Shown here: positions 49,351 through 58,152 of the stretch, piece by piece
How positions within the stretch are numbered: the stretch's first letter is position 1
How the letters are laid out: the number at the start of each line of letters is the position of its first letter
Origin: Variovorax sp. UMC13
GTDB taxonomy: Bacteria > Pseudomonadota > Gammaproteobacteria > Burkholderiales > Burkholderiaceae_C
Assembly: GCF_014170375.1 (NCBI RefSeq)
Contig: NZ_LZZW01000036.1
Span: forward strand, 310,001 to 374,000
Direction of reading: 5' to 3'
Length of the DNA stretch: 64,000 nucleotides
Translations under genes and position numbers: made by a program
Notes under the pieces: generated by a model
Told to the model about the DNA's origin: nothing
What the model saw: the letters and a program-made list of their open reading frames with translations, nothing else
Databases searched by the model: none

Positions 49351-52300
49351 TCAGGCCGCGGCGCGCTCGCCCTGCGGGTTGCGCCACTTGGCCAGCAGCG
49401 CCGTCCAGCGCGTGCGCGCGGCCGCCAGGTTGCGCTCCTTCACGTGGCCGTAGCCGCGGATCTGCTCGGGCAGCTTCGCGATCTCCAGCGCCACGTCGTG
49501 GTTGGCGGCGTTCAGGCCGGCGATCACTTCCTCGATGCTGGCGCGGTACTCGCCGATCAGCGCGCGCTCGGTCTTGCGTTCCTCGGTGCGGCCGAAGATG
49601 TCGAAGGCCGTGCCACGCAGGCCCTTGAGCTTCGCCAGCAGCTTGAAGCCGGTCAGCATGGCCGGGCCGAACTTCTGCTTCTGCAGCTCGCCCTTGGCGT
49701 TCTTCTTGGCAATGATCGGCGGCGCCAGGTGATAGTTGAGCTTGAAGTCGCCCTCAAACATGCCGTTGACGCGGTCGAGGAAGCTGCGGTCGGTGTGCAG
49801 CCGCGCGACCTCGTACTCGTCCTTGTAGGCCATCAGCTTGAACAGGTAGCGCGCCACCGATTCGCTCACCGTGGCCTTGCCCACGGCCGCCGTCTCGGCC
49901 TGCTGCACCTTGGCGACGAAGGCCCGGTACTGCTCGGCATAGGCGGCGTTCTGGTAGGCCGTGAGGAACTCGACGCGGCGCTTGACCAGGCCGTCGACCG
50001 TCTCGCGCTTCTTGAACTCGATCACCTGGCCCGGCGACACCAGCTTCTGCACCGAGCCCAGGTCGTTCGCCGCGCGGCGGCCCCATTCGAAGGCCGTCTT
50101 GTTGTTCTCGATCGCGACGTTGTTGAGCTCGATCGCGCGCATCAGCGACGCGTATTCGAGCGGCAGCCAGCCCTTCTGCCAGGCGTAGCCCAGCAGCATC
50201 GGGTTGGCGTAGAGGCTGTCGCCCATCAGCGAGACCGCGGCGGCATCGGCGTCGAAGCTGCCCAGGCCGTCCAGGCCCACGATGCGGGCGATCTGGTTGG
50301 CGCAGTCGTCCTGCGGGTTCTGCCAGTTGGGGTTGCGCACGAAGGCGGCGGTCGGCGTGCTGTGGCTGTTGAGCGCCACGTGCGTGCGACCTTCGAGCAT
50401 GCGGGCCAGCGTTTCGGCGTTGACCGCCACCAGCGGGTCGGCCGCCAGGATCAGGTCGGCCGCCGCGGTGCCCACGCGCGTGGTGCGGATCGCGGCCTGC
50501 GATTCGCCGATCAGCGCATGGCTCCAGGTCGCGCCGCCCTTCTGCGCCAGGCCGGCCGCGTCCTGCGTGACGATGCCCTTGCCCTCGATGTGCGCGGCCA
50601 TGCCCAGCAGCTGGCCGATGGTGATCACGCCGGTGCCGCCGACGCCCGCCACCACCACGCCCCAGACCTGGTCGCGCGCAAGCTGCGGCACGGCCGGCTC
50701 GGGCAGCGGGCCCAGTTCGAAGGGCGAGTTGGCCTTGTTCTTGGCCTTCTTCTTGAGCGCGCCGCCCTCGACGGTGACGAAGCTCGGGCAGAAGCCCTTG
50801 AGGCAGCTCATGTCCTTGTTGCAGCTGCTCTGGTTGATGGTGCGCTTGCGGCCGAATTCGGTCTCCAGCGGCTCCACCGACAGGCAGTTGCTCTGCACGC
50901 TGCAGTCGCCGCAGCCTTCGCACACCAGCTCGTTGATCACCACCCGCTTGGCCGGGTCGACGGCCGTGCCCCGCTTGCGGCGGCGGCGCTTCTCGGTCGC
51001 GCAGGTCTGGTCGTAGATGATGGCCGTGGTGCCCTTGATCTCGCGGAACTCGCGCTGGATCTCGTCGAGCAGGTCGCGGTGCTTGATCTCGGGATCGCCC
51101 GCCACCTTCACGCCAGCGTACTTCTCGGGCTCGTCGCTGACGATCACGATCTTCGCCGCGCCTTCGGCCTGCAGGCTCTGCGCGATCTGCAGCACCGAAT
51201 GGCCCTCGGGGCGCTCGCCCACGGTCTGGCCGCCGGTCATGGCGACCGCGTCGTTGTAGAGGATCTTGTAGGTGATGTTCACGCCGGCCGCGATGCTCTG
51301 GCGGATCGCGAGCAGGCCGCTGTGGAAGTAGGTGCCGTCGCCCAGGTTGGCGAAGATGTGCTGGTCGGTGGTGAAGGGCTGCTGGCCGATCCATGGCACG
51401 CCCTCGCCGCCCATCTGCGTGAAGCCGATGGTGCTGCGGTCCATCCAGGTCGCCATGTAGTGGCAGCCGATGCCGCCCAGCGCGCGCGAGCCTTCGGGCA
51501 CCACGGTGCTGGTGTTGTGCGGGCAGCCCGAGCAGAACCAGGGCAGGCGGTCGGCGCCCTGCACGCCGCCGAGCTTGAGCACGTCCATCGAGCGCTCCTT
51601 GGCCTCGAGGATCGCGAGCTGGGCGTCGATGCGCGCGCGCATGTCGGCGCCCACCTGGTCGAACAGGCCGGTCTTCTTGAGGCGCTGCACGATGGCCTTG
51701 GCGATCAGCGCCGGGTTCAGGTCGGCGTTGGCGCGCAGCAGCGTGTGCGAGGTCGGGTTGGGCATCGACCATTCGCCACCGGAGTAGCCGTCGGCGCCCG
51801 CGACCAGGCCTTCGTCGAACTTGCCGACCACGTTGGGGCGCACGTCCGAGCGCCAGTTGTAGAGCTCTTCCTTGAGCTGGTACTCGATGACCTGGCGCTT
51901 CTCCTCGACCACCAGGATCTCCTGCAGGCCGGTGGCGAACTGGCGCGTGAGCTGGGCCTCGAGCGGCCACACCACGCCGACCTTGTGCAGCCGGATGCCC
52001 AGCTGGCGGCAGGCCGCGTCGTCCAGGCCCAGGTCGATCAGCGCCTGGCGCGTGTCGTTGAAGGCCTTGCCGCTGGCCATGATGCCGAAGCGGTCGTTGG
52101 GGCCTTCGATCACGTTGTGGTTGAGCTTGTTGGCGCGGATGTAGGCCAGCGCGGCGTACCACTTGTAGTGCATCAGCCGCGCTTCCTGGTCCAGCGCATG
52201 GTCGGGCCAGCGGATGTGCAGGCCGCCGGGCGGCATCTCGAAGTCGGTGGGGATGACGATCTCGACGCGCTCGGGGTCGATCATCGCGGTGGCGCTGGAC

Positions 52301-52956
52301 TCGACGATCTCCTGGATCGTCTTCATGCCCGACCACACGCCCGAGAAGCGGCTCATGGCGAAGGCGTGGATGCCCAGGTCCAGGATTTCCTGCACGTTGG
52401 TGGGGAAGAAGACCGGCGTGCCGCAGGCCTTGAAGATGTGGTCGCTCTGGTGCGCGGCGGTGCTGCTCTTGGAGATGTGGTCGTCACCGGCGACGGCGAT
52501 CACGCCGCCGAACTCGGTGGTGCCCGCCATGTTGGCGTGCTTGAAGACGTCGGAGCAGCGGTCCACGCCCGGGCCCTTGCCGTACCAGATGCCGAACACG
52601 CCGTCGAACTTGTTGGTGCCTTGGGGCGAGAAGCCCAGCTGCTGCGTGCCCCACAGCGCGGTGGCCGCGAGCTCTTCGTTCACGCCCGGCTGGAACACGA
52701 TGTTCTGCGCCTTGAGGAACTTGCTGGCCTTCCACAGCGCCTGGTCGTAGCCGCCCAGCGGCGAGCCGCGGTAGCCGCTGATGAAGCCGGCGGTGTTCTT
52801 GCCGTTCTGCTGGTCCCGCAGGCGCTGCAGCATCGGCAGCTTGACGAGGGCCTGCACCCCGCTCATGAAGGCGCGGCCGTAGTCGAGCGAGTATTTGTCG
52901 TCGAGCGTGACGGTTTCTAGGGCCTTGCGGATGTGCTCGGGCAGGGGGGCATTCAT
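49351..52956 (-). CDS. Indolepyruvate ferredoxin oxidoreductase family protein (fused)
   Basis: A 1201-residue fusion of the alpha/TPP and gamma subunits found separately in archaeal IorAB. An N-terminal pyruvate-oxidoreductase-like part (SGYRGSPLGGYDQALWKA) leads into a TPP-binding domain (about 430-640; FCSGCPHNTSTVVPEGSRALGGIGCH, NLGDGTYFHSGLLAIRQ). A ferredoxin-like segment follows (NELVCEGCGDCSVQSNCLS, then SSCNKDMSCLKGFCPS). The gamma domain is in the last third (VVAGVGGTGVITIGQLLGMAAHIEG). It should oxidatively decarboxylate aryl or branched 2-oxo acids to acyl-CoA in amino-acid breakdown. AGGAG lies 8 bp before the ATG. The divergent Lrp/AsnC gene is the probable regulator. Confidence 0.94.
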   Translation of the reverse strand: MNAPLPEHIRKALETVTLDDKYSLDYGRAFMSGVQALVKLPMLQRLRDQQNGKNTAGFISGYRGSPLGGYDQALWKASKFLKAQNIVFQPGVNEELAATALWGTQQLGFSPQGTNKFDGVFGIWYGKGPGVDRCSDVFKHANMAGTTEFGGVIAVAGDDHISKSSTAAHQSDHIFKACGTPVFFPTNVQEILDLGIHAFAMSRFSGVWSGMKTIQEIVESSATAMIDPERVEIVIPTDFEMPPGGLHIRWPDHALDQEARLMHYKWYAALAYIRANKLNHNVIEGPNDRFGIMASGKAFNDTRQALIDLGLDDAACRQLGIRLHKVGVVWPLEAQLTRQFATGLQEILVVEEKRQVIEYQLKEELYNWRSDVRPNVVGKFDEGLVAGADGYSGGEWSMPNPTSHTLLRANADLNPALIAKAIVQRLKKTGLFDQVGADMRARIDAQLAILEAKERSMDVLKLGGVQGADRLPWFCSGCPHNTSTVVPEGSRALGGIGCHYMATWMDRSTIGFTQMGGEGVPWIGQQPFTTDQHIFANLGDGTYFHSGLLAIRQSIAAGVNITYKILYNDAVAMTGGQTVGERPEGHSVLQIAQSLQAEGAAKIVIVSDEPEKYAGVKVAGDPEIKHRDLLDEIQREFREIKGTTAIIYDQTCATEKRRRRKRGTAVDPAKRVVINELVCEGCGDCSVQSNCLSVEPLETEFGRKRTINQSSCNKDMSCLKGFCPSFVTVEGGALKKKAKNKANSPFELGPLPEPAVPQLARDQVWGVVVAGVGGTGVITIGQLLGMAAHIEGKGIVTQDAAGLAQKGGATWSHALIGESQAAIRTTRVGTAAADLILAADPLVAVNAETLARMLEGRTHVALNSHSTPTAAFVRNPNWQNPQDDCANQIARIVGLDGLGSFDADAAAVSLMGDSLYANPMLLGYAWQKGWLPLEYASLMRAIELNNVAIENNKTAFEWGRRAANDLGSVQKLVSPGQVIEFKKRETVDGLVKRRVEFLTAYQNAAYAEQYRAFVAKVQQAETAAVGKATVSESVARYLFKLMAYKDEYEVARLHTDRSFLDRVNGMFEGDFKLNYHLAPPIIAKKNAKGELQKQKFGPAMLTGFKLLAKLKGLRGTAFDIFGRTEERKTERALIGEYRASIEEVIAGLNAANHDVALEIAKLPEQIRGYGHVKERNLAAARTRWTALLAKWRNPQGERAAA

Positions 52957-53105
52957 CGTCTTGTCTCCTGGTGGCATGGCCTTGTGGGCCTGGCTGGTGG
53001 GTCTGTGCCCGGGTAGGGCATGGACCCCATGGTGCACGCAAAGTGTATGCCTGCACAACCGACAGGTGTTTGCTTTCTACGCCCTTCAAACGACCATTTG
53101 GGGAA

Positions 53106-53122
53106 GATTCTTTCTTAGAATC
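53106..53122 (+). promoter_or_regulatory. Inverted repeat in the lrp-like/oxidoreductase intergenic region
   Basis: GATTCTTTCTTAGAATC is a perfect 6-5-6 inverted repeat that ends 8 bp before the Lrp-like gene ATG. Its symmetric AT-rich form is in keeping with Lrp/AsnC operators, which are often at their own promoters, so autoregulation and control of the divergent oxidoreductase gene are plausible. No direct evidence links the protein to the site. Confidence 0.55.
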
Positions 53123-53129
53123 GATCCAA

Positions 53130-53612
53130 ATGGAAAGCCTTGACAAGTTTGATCTCGCCATCCTGCAAGAACTGCAGGCCGACGGCCGCCTCACCAACGC
53201 CGAGCTGGCCCAGCGCGTGGGCCTGTCAGCCGCGCCCTGCTGGCGCCGGGTGCGGGCGCTGGAGGAGTCCGGCTTCATCAAGGGCTACCGGGCCGAGATC
53301 GACCGCCACAAGATCGGGCTCGGCGTGCTCGCCTTCGTGCGCGTCGACACCGAGCGCGTGACCCACGAGGCCACGCGCAAGCTCGAGGACGCGATCCGCA
53401 AGATGCCCGAGGTGGTGGCCTGCCACTACATCAGCGGCACCGGCACCTTCGAGCTGCAGGTGGTGGCCCAGGACCTCGACGGCTTCTCGACCTTCGCCCG
53501 CCAGCAGCTGATGAACCTGCCCAACGTGAAGGACCTGCACACCAGCTTCTCGCTGGGGGAGGTGAAGGCGAGCCATGCGTTGCCGCTGGGGCACCTGGCT
53601 CTGAAGAAGTGA
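53130..53612 (+). CDS. Lrp/AsnC family transcriptional regulator
   Basis: A 160-residue regulator. The AsnC-type HTH is residues 4-65 (DKFDLAILQELQADGRLTNA, LAQRVGLSAAPCWRRVRALEES). The RAM effector domain is residues 70-150, with CHYISGTGTFELQVVAQDLD. The family senses amino acids, and the divergent indolepyruvate oxidoreductase degrades 2-oxo acids derived from them, so it is the natural regulator of that gene. The start MESLDKFDLA was chosen; an upstream extension does not match the family. Confidence 0.94.
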   Translation: MESLDKFDLAILQELQADGRLTNAELAQRVGLSAAPCWRRVRALEESGFIKGYRAEIDRHKIGLGVLAFVRVDTERVTHEATRKLEDAIRKMPEVVACHYISGTGTFELQVVAQDLDGFSTFARQQLMNLPNVKDLHTSFSLGEVKASHALPLGHLALKK

Positions 53613-53643
53613 CGGGATCGGACGGGCGGAGCCGCTCGCCATT

Positions 53644-53748
53644 TACCTGTCAAGCAAACGATGTGCTTGCAAGTTGTTGATTCATATGGGTTCTATGGGT
53701 GAATGGCGGGGCCTGAAGGCGCACTCCATCAAATACCCATCAAGCAAA
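53644..53748. repeat. Imperfect 15 bp direct repeat, exactly 90 bp apart
   Basis: TACCTGTCAAGCAAA (53644-53658) and TACCCATCAAGCAAA (53734-53748) match at 13 of 15 positions. They lie in the non-coding gap between the Lrp gene and the convergent AlbA_2 gene. A related TGCTTGCAAG palindrome-like stretch follows the first copy. They may be remnants of a duplication or an integration scar. Confidence 0.5.
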
Positions 53749-53761
53749 ATTTGGACAGGCC

Positions 53762-55222
53762 TCAGGCCCATTCCGGCACGTATTTGCGCAGCTTGGACGC
53801 AGCATCCGGGTCCATCAGCCGGATCACGCCTGCTTCCAGTGCTTCCTTGAGCAGGCGGGACGCCGTCGCGCTGTTCCTGGGGTCGATGCCGAAGCGCTCC
53901 CTGAGCGAAGTGTTGGTCATGGCCTCCCGCTGCACGTGGCGCAGACAAGCATGCAGATAGACCGCCCGAATGCGATCGGCTTTCGTCATCTTGGTCAGGG
54001 GTATCGGGGCAAACAAGATGCTGCGCATCGAATCGCCCACCACGTCGAACGACGGCGCCGGCAACTGGTAGAACTCGGTTTCGAAGACAACCTTGTCGAC
54101 CCCGCTGCCACGCTCCTCACAGATGCCGATGCGGCGCATCAGCGACGCCAGCGCTTCGTTGCGCGAACGTGGCGGGTGGTCCAGCAACCGGTTCGTGTCC
54201 ACCAGCGGTGGGCCCGGATTGCTGATCTCCATGCGATCCGAGAAGATCTCCACCATCGGCCCGCTTCCGGTCACCGACAAATCCTGGTGAATCAGTGCAT
54301 TGGCGACCAGCTCGCGAATCGCCAGCTCGGGATGCATGGGCACCGTCTTGCGCAAGGCCTGGCCGATCATCTCGTTGCTCGGCAACAAGCCGTTGATGAA
54401 GCCGATCAGGCCCTCGAAGCCGGCCGCGTAGCCGCGGTTGCCCTCCTGCTCCCGCAAGGTCTGTACTCGGCCGACGCCGTTGTACGCAATGACCCGCACG
54501 GCCTTGCGCTGCAGCCGCCCGAAATCCGAAAGGCGCCGTGCAAACAGCATGGCGCCGAGATTGCGGATGCTCCACGTGCCGCCGTCTTCGCGCTCGATCA
54601 GATGGTCTTCGTTCAAGGCCAGAAGGATTGCGTCCCTGCCGTTGGGCAGGGGCCGTCCCAGCAATTCGAAGTAGGCCGGGTAGTCGAGCAGCGCCACGGT
54701 CTCGTCCGCGCTCAAGCGCTGCGCGGCCGTCAGGAGTTCAAAGGGCACGGCGTCCAGGATGCGCCACAGCTCACGCTCCTTTTCCTGGAAGTCCTTGAGC
54801 CTCTTTTTGTATGAACCGATGCGGATGTACTCGGTGCCGGCGAACTGCACAGGGTGACGCACCGCACGCGACAGTTCCAGCAGCACCACGCGCATGCCGT
54901 CGATGTCGATCGCATGGAATCGAAAGTCGATCTTTGGCGAGAGCTGCCGCAACAGCCAGCTCTCCAACTCCTCGTTGCCGATGCGGCAGGCTGCCGGGTC
55001 GAACGTCGTTCCGACGATGGCATGTGCAAGATCTTCGATGCCCCAGACCACATAGGCTTGTGCCTTGCCCTCCAGCGCCGCCGAATTTGCGAGTGCCGAG
55101 ATGTACTCCCCGATGTCCTGCGGATCGGCCTTGCTCTGCTTGAATTCGAGCCAGCCGGTCTCTCTGGGCAAAGCCGCGAGTTCGTGCACCACGCTGCGCC
55201 AATAGTCTTCGTCGCGAATCAC
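53762..55222 (-). CDS. AlbA_2 (Schlafen-like) domain protein with HATPase-type C-terminus
   Basis: A 486-residue protein of the ATP-dependent DNA helicase RecG-related/putative regulator family. The N-terminal AlbA_2 domain (about 15-150) has ETGWLEFKQSKADPQDIGEY, ISALANSAALEGKAQAYVVW and TEYIRIGSYKKRLKD. The middle and C-terminal region (about 290-410) resembles HATPase_c_4, with RELVANALIHQDLSVTGSGP, SDRMEISNPGPP and CEERGSGVDKVV. A winged-helix tail follows (TNTSLRERFGIDPRNSATAS). Such genes are scattered, often in accessory DNA, and some act in phage defence or regulation; no function is assigned. It has no operon partner and is flanked by repeats. Confidence 0.85.
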   Translation of the reverse strand: MIRDEDYWRSVVHELAALPRETGWLEFKQSKADPQDIGEYISALANSAALEGKAQAYVVWGIEDLAHAIVGTTFDPAACRIGNEELESWLLRQLSPKIDFRFHAIDIDGMRVVLLELSRAVRHPVQFAGTEYIRIGSYKKRLKDFQEKERELWRILDAVPFELLTAAQRLSADETVALLDYPAYFELLGRPLPNGRDAILLALNEDHLIEREDGGTWSIRNLGAMLFARRLSDFGRLQRKAVRVIAYNGVGRVQTLREQEGNRGYAAGFEGLIGFINGLLPSNEMIGQALRKTVPMHPELAIRELVANALIHQDLSVTGSGPMVEIFSDRMEISNPGPPLVDTNRLLDHPPRSRNEALASLMRRIGICEERGSGVDKVVFETEFYQLPAPSFDVVGDSMRSILFAPIPLTKMTKADRIRAVYLHACLRHVQREAMTNTSLRERFGIDPRNSATASRLLKEALEAGVIRLMDPDAASKLRKYVPEWA

Positions 55223-55360
55223 GTGCTCTCCTTAGTCGCCCGGCAACGGCGATCCGCGCCCGAGCCCCGCAGATGCATGTCCTGCACTCCCCGTCCGCAG
55301 CGGCGAGCTTCTCGCCGATCAGCCCTGGGGCGTTGGCTTCGGGGTGTTGTCATGGGGGCG

Positions 55361-55392
55361 ATTGTCGGGCCACCCCACAATTGTCCGGCCAC
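55361..55392 (+). promoter_or_regulatory. Tandem 13-mers upstream of the MFS gene
   Basis: ATTGTCGGGCCAC (55361-55373) and ATTGTCCGGCCAC (55380-55392) are identical at 12 of 13 positions with a 19 bp period. The second ends 13 bp before the chosen ATG of the exporter gene, so they could be tandem operator sites overlapping the leader. The binder is not known. Confidence 0.45.
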
Positions 55393-55405
55393 AATAGCCC
55401 ACCCG

Positions 55406-57028
55406 ATGCCACCCATCTCCCCCGAAGAAACACCCCTCTCCCCGCCGCGCGCCAAGCCTGCGCGCGTCGGGCCTTTCGAGCCGCTGAAGCTGCCGGTCTT
55501 CCGCATGCTGTGGAGCACCTGGCTGCTGGCCAACGTCTGCATGTGGATGAACGACGTGGCGGCCGCGTGGATGATGACCACGCTGACCACCACGCCGATC
55601 TGGGTCGCGCTGGTGCAGTCGGCCTCCACGCTGCCGGTGTTCCTGCTGGGCCTGCCCAGCGGGGCGCTGGCCGACATCCTCGACCGGCGGCGCTGGCTGA
55701 TGGCCACGCAGTTCTGGCTGGCCGGTGTGGCGGTGGTGCTGTGCATCGCGGTGGCGCTCGACATGATGAGCGCGCCGCTGCTGCTGGCGCTGACCTTCGC
55801 CAACGGGATCGGGCTGGCGCTGCGCTGGCCGGTGTTCGCGGCCATCGTGCCCGAGCTGGTGCCGCGGCCGCTGCTGCCGGCCGCGCTGGGGCTCAACGGC
55901 ATCGCGATGAACGCCTCGCGCATCGTCGGCCCGCTGGTGGCCGGCGCGCTGATCGCCAGCGCGGGCACGCTGTGGGTCTTCGTGCTCAACGCCGTGATGT
56001 CGGTGGCCTCGGGCTTCATCGTGCTGCGCTGGCGGCGCGAGCACACGCCCAATCCGCTGGGCCGCGAGAAGCTGATCAGCGCGATGCGCGTGGGCGTGCA
56101 GTTCGTGCGCCAGTCGCTGCGCATGCGCGCGGTGCTGGTGCGCATCTCGATCTTCTTCCTGCACTCGACCGCGCTGCTGGCCCTGCTGCCGCTGCTGGCG
56201 CGCGGCCTCGAGGGCGGCGGCGCCGGCACCTTCACGCTGCTGCTCGCGGCCATGGGCTCGGGCGCGATCAGCGCGGTGCTGGTGATGCCACGGCTGCGCC
56301 AGGCCTATGTGCGCGACCAGCTGGTGCTGCGCGGCGCGCTGCTGCAATCGGCCGCGACCGCGGTGATGGCGGTCGCGCCCAACACCTGGGTGGCGGTGCC
56401 GGCCATGTTCTTCGGCGGCGCGGCCTGGATCACGGTGGCGAACTCGCTGTCGGTGTCGGCGCAGCTCGCGCTGCCCGACTGGGTGCGCGCGCGCGGCATG
56501 TCGATGTTCCAGATGTCGATCATGGGCGCCAGCGCCTTCGGGGCCGCGCTCTGGGGCCAGATCGCCACCGTGAGCTCGCTGCAGGCCAGCCTGCTGATTG
56601 CGGCGGTCACCGGCGTGCTGATGATGGGCGCGGCGCTGCGCTACGTGGTCGACGGCGGCGTCGACGATGACGTGAGCCCGGCCGCGCCGGGCTGGGCCGA
56701 CGTGCCGCCGCATGCGCCGCCAGGCGAGGGGCGGCTGGTGATCATGGTCGAGTACCTGATCGATCCGGCGCGCGCCGCGGCTTTCCAGGAGGTGATGCAG
56801 CAGACGCGCCGCACGCGCCTGAGCGAGGGCGCGATCGGCTGGGAGCTGCTGCACGACATCGCCGAGCCGGGCCGCTACGTCGAGGAGATCGTCGACGAGT
56901 CCTGGACCGGCCACCTGCGCCGCTTCCACCGCGCCACCGCGGCCGACCTGGCCTTGCGCGAGCGCCGGCTGGCCTTCCACCTGGGCGACGGGCCGCCGGT
57001 GGTGAAGCGCTTCGTCGTCCGCCGCTGA
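55406..57028 (+). CDS. MFS transporter (EntS-like) with C-terminal monooxygenase-like domain
   Basis: A 540-residue protein. Residues about 30-425 are a 12-helix major facilitator of the MFS_3/EntS type, with MWMNDVAAAWMMTTLTTTPI in the first helices and GLPSGALADILDRRRWL as the conserved loop 2-3 motif. Residues about 440-540 form a soluble alpha/beta-barrel-like domain (LVIMVEYLIDPARAAAFQEV, GAIGWELLHDIAEPGRYVEE) resembling antibiotic-biosynthesis monooxygenase folds, a fusion seen in this subfamily. It is probably an exporter. The in-frame ATG further upstream would add a non-family leader. Substrate unknown. Confidence 0.88.
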   Translation: MPPISPEETPLSPPRAKPARVGPFEPLKLPVFRMLWSTWLLANVCMWMNDVAAAWMMTTLTTTPIWVALVQSASTLPVFLLGLPSGALADILDRRRWLMATQFWLAGVAVVLCIAVALDMMSAPLLLALTFANGIGLALRWPVFAAIVPELVPRPLLPAALGLNGIAMNASRIVGPLVAGALIASAGTLWVFVLNAVMSVASGFIVLRWRREHTPNPLGREKLISAMRVGVQFVRQSLRMRAVLVRISIFFLHSTALLALLPLLARGLEGGGAGTFTLLLAAMGSGAISAVLVMPRLRQAYVRDQLVLRGALLQSAATAVMAVAPNTWVAVPAMFFGGAAWITVANSLSVSAQLALPDWVRARGMSMFQMSIMGASAFGAALWGQIATVSSLQASLLIAAVTGVLMMGAALRYVVDGGVDDDVSPAAPGWADVPPHAPPGEGRLVIMVEYLIDPARAAAFQEVMQQTRRTRLSEGAIGWELLHDIAEPGRYVEEIVDESWTGHLRRFHRATAADLALRERRLAFHLGDGPPVVKRFVVRR

Positions 57029-57331
57029 GAACGCGGGCAGGGGCCTGCTGCGCCCCCCGATCCCGCAGCTGCGGTGGCCGGCTGTCGGTCGCTCGCGACC
57101 TCCGCTGCACGCGCTCCCACCACGCAGCCGCCTCCTGTAAATTGACCACTCGTATAAGTATTTGGTCTGGCGACGCACCGCCCTGAGGCGCAATACCCGC
57201 TTTGTGTGCCGTTTTCCCCTGGGAAAATCCCGAATTTCCGGCACGGCCTTTGCTCAGGGTTAGTCGCTAGCCCCATTACTATTGACCACTCGGATAATTT
57301 TGATTCCCCACCACAAGAGGAAGACCCGCCC
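57029..57331 (+). promoter_or_regulatory. Promoter region of the creatininase operon with two operator-like repeats
   Basis: A 303 bp gap without a gene. ATTGACCACTCGTATAA (57141-57157) and ATTGACCACTCGGATAA (57281-57297) agree at 16 of 17 positions, 140 bp apart. Both contain TTGACCA, the half-site of the RutR consensus TTGACCAnnTGGTCAA, and both run into -10-like hexamers (TATAAG, GATAAT). The second lies 34 bp before the first gene of the operon, whose last rightward gene encodes a RutR-like TetR protein. Repression by that protein from both sites is the simplest reading. Confidence 0.6.
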
Positions 57332-58150
57332 ATGACGACACGCTTGCGCACGCGCTACTGGTCCGACCTGACCAGCGAAGAGTTTTCCCGCCTCGACCGC
57401 GAACGGCTGATCGCCGTGCTGCCCGTGGGCGCGACCGAGCAGCATGGGCCGCACCTGCCGATGTCGACCGACACCGCCACCATCGACGGCATGGTGCGGG
57501 CGACGATTCCCTACCTGCCCGACGACCTGCCGGTGCTGTTCCTGCCCACCGTGGCCTACGGCAAGAGCAACGAGCATTCGCGCTACCCGGGCACGCTGAC
57601 CGTGTCGGCCGCCACGCTGATCGCGCTGTGGAAGGACATCGGCGCCTGCGTGGCCAAGGCCGGCGTGCGCAAGCTGGTGCTCTACAACAGCCATGGCGGC
57701 CAGATGGGCGTGATGGACATCGTGGGCCGCGACCTGCGCGAGGAGCACGACATGATGGTCGTGTCGGCCAACTGGTACACGCTGGGCCTGCCCGAAGGCC
57801 TGTTCACCGCGCACGAAGGCCGGCATGGCGTGCATGCCGGCGACCTCGAGAGCTCGGTGATGCTGCACCTGACGCCCGACGACGTGCAGTCCGACAAGTT
57901 CCAGAACTTCCACTCGATGACGGAAGACCTGGCCCGCGAGAACAAATTCCTCTCGATCACGCCCACCGGCAAGCTCGGCTGGCAGATGCACGACATCAAC
58001 CCCGCGGGCGCGGCCGGCGACGCCACGCGCGCCACCGCCGAGAAGGGCGCGGCCGTGCTCGACCACGTGGGCCGGCGCTTCGTCGAGCTGCTGCAGGAGG
58101 TCGACCGCTTCCCGCTCTCTCGCCTGGACAACGTTCCCGCATGGCGCTGA
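57332..58150 (+). CDS. Creatininase-family amidohydrolase
   Basis: A 272-residue hydrolase. Metal ligands sit in GATEQHGPHLPMSTDTATID near residue 35, followed by SNEHSRYPGTLTVS, LVLYNSHGGQMGVMD and GVHAGDLESSVMLHL, the full creatininase signature set. Members hydrolyse cyclic amides or similar C-N bonds (creatinine, triaminopyrimidine products, FAPy, mycofactocin precursor peptide). It is the first gene of a seven-gene rightward unit with an NMT1-type transporter, an FAD oxidase and a ferredoxin-type reductase, so it probably opens an N-heterocycle or lactam taken up by the transporter. AAGAGGAAG supplies the ribosome binding site. Confidence 0.9.
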   Translation: MTTRLRTRYWSDLTSEEFSRLDRERLIAVLPVGATEQHGPHLPMSTDTATIDGMVRATIPYLPDDLPVLFLPTVAYGKSNEHSRYPGTLTVSAATLIALWKDIGACVAKAGVRKLVLYNSHGGQMGVMDIVGRDLREEHDMMVVSANWYTLGLPEGLFTAHEGRHGVHAGDLESSVMLHLTPDDVQSDKFQNFHSMTEDLARENKFLSITPTGKLGWQMHDINPAGAAGDATRATAEKGAAVLDHVGRRFVELLQEVDRFPLSRLDNVPAWR

Positions 58151-58152
58151 GC

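Noticed and set aside
49444..52920. Long open frame opposite the indolepyruvate oxidoreductase
   Set aside because: His/Ala/Asp-rich shadow sequence; the minus-strand gene has TPP, Fe-S and gamma-domain motifs throughout.
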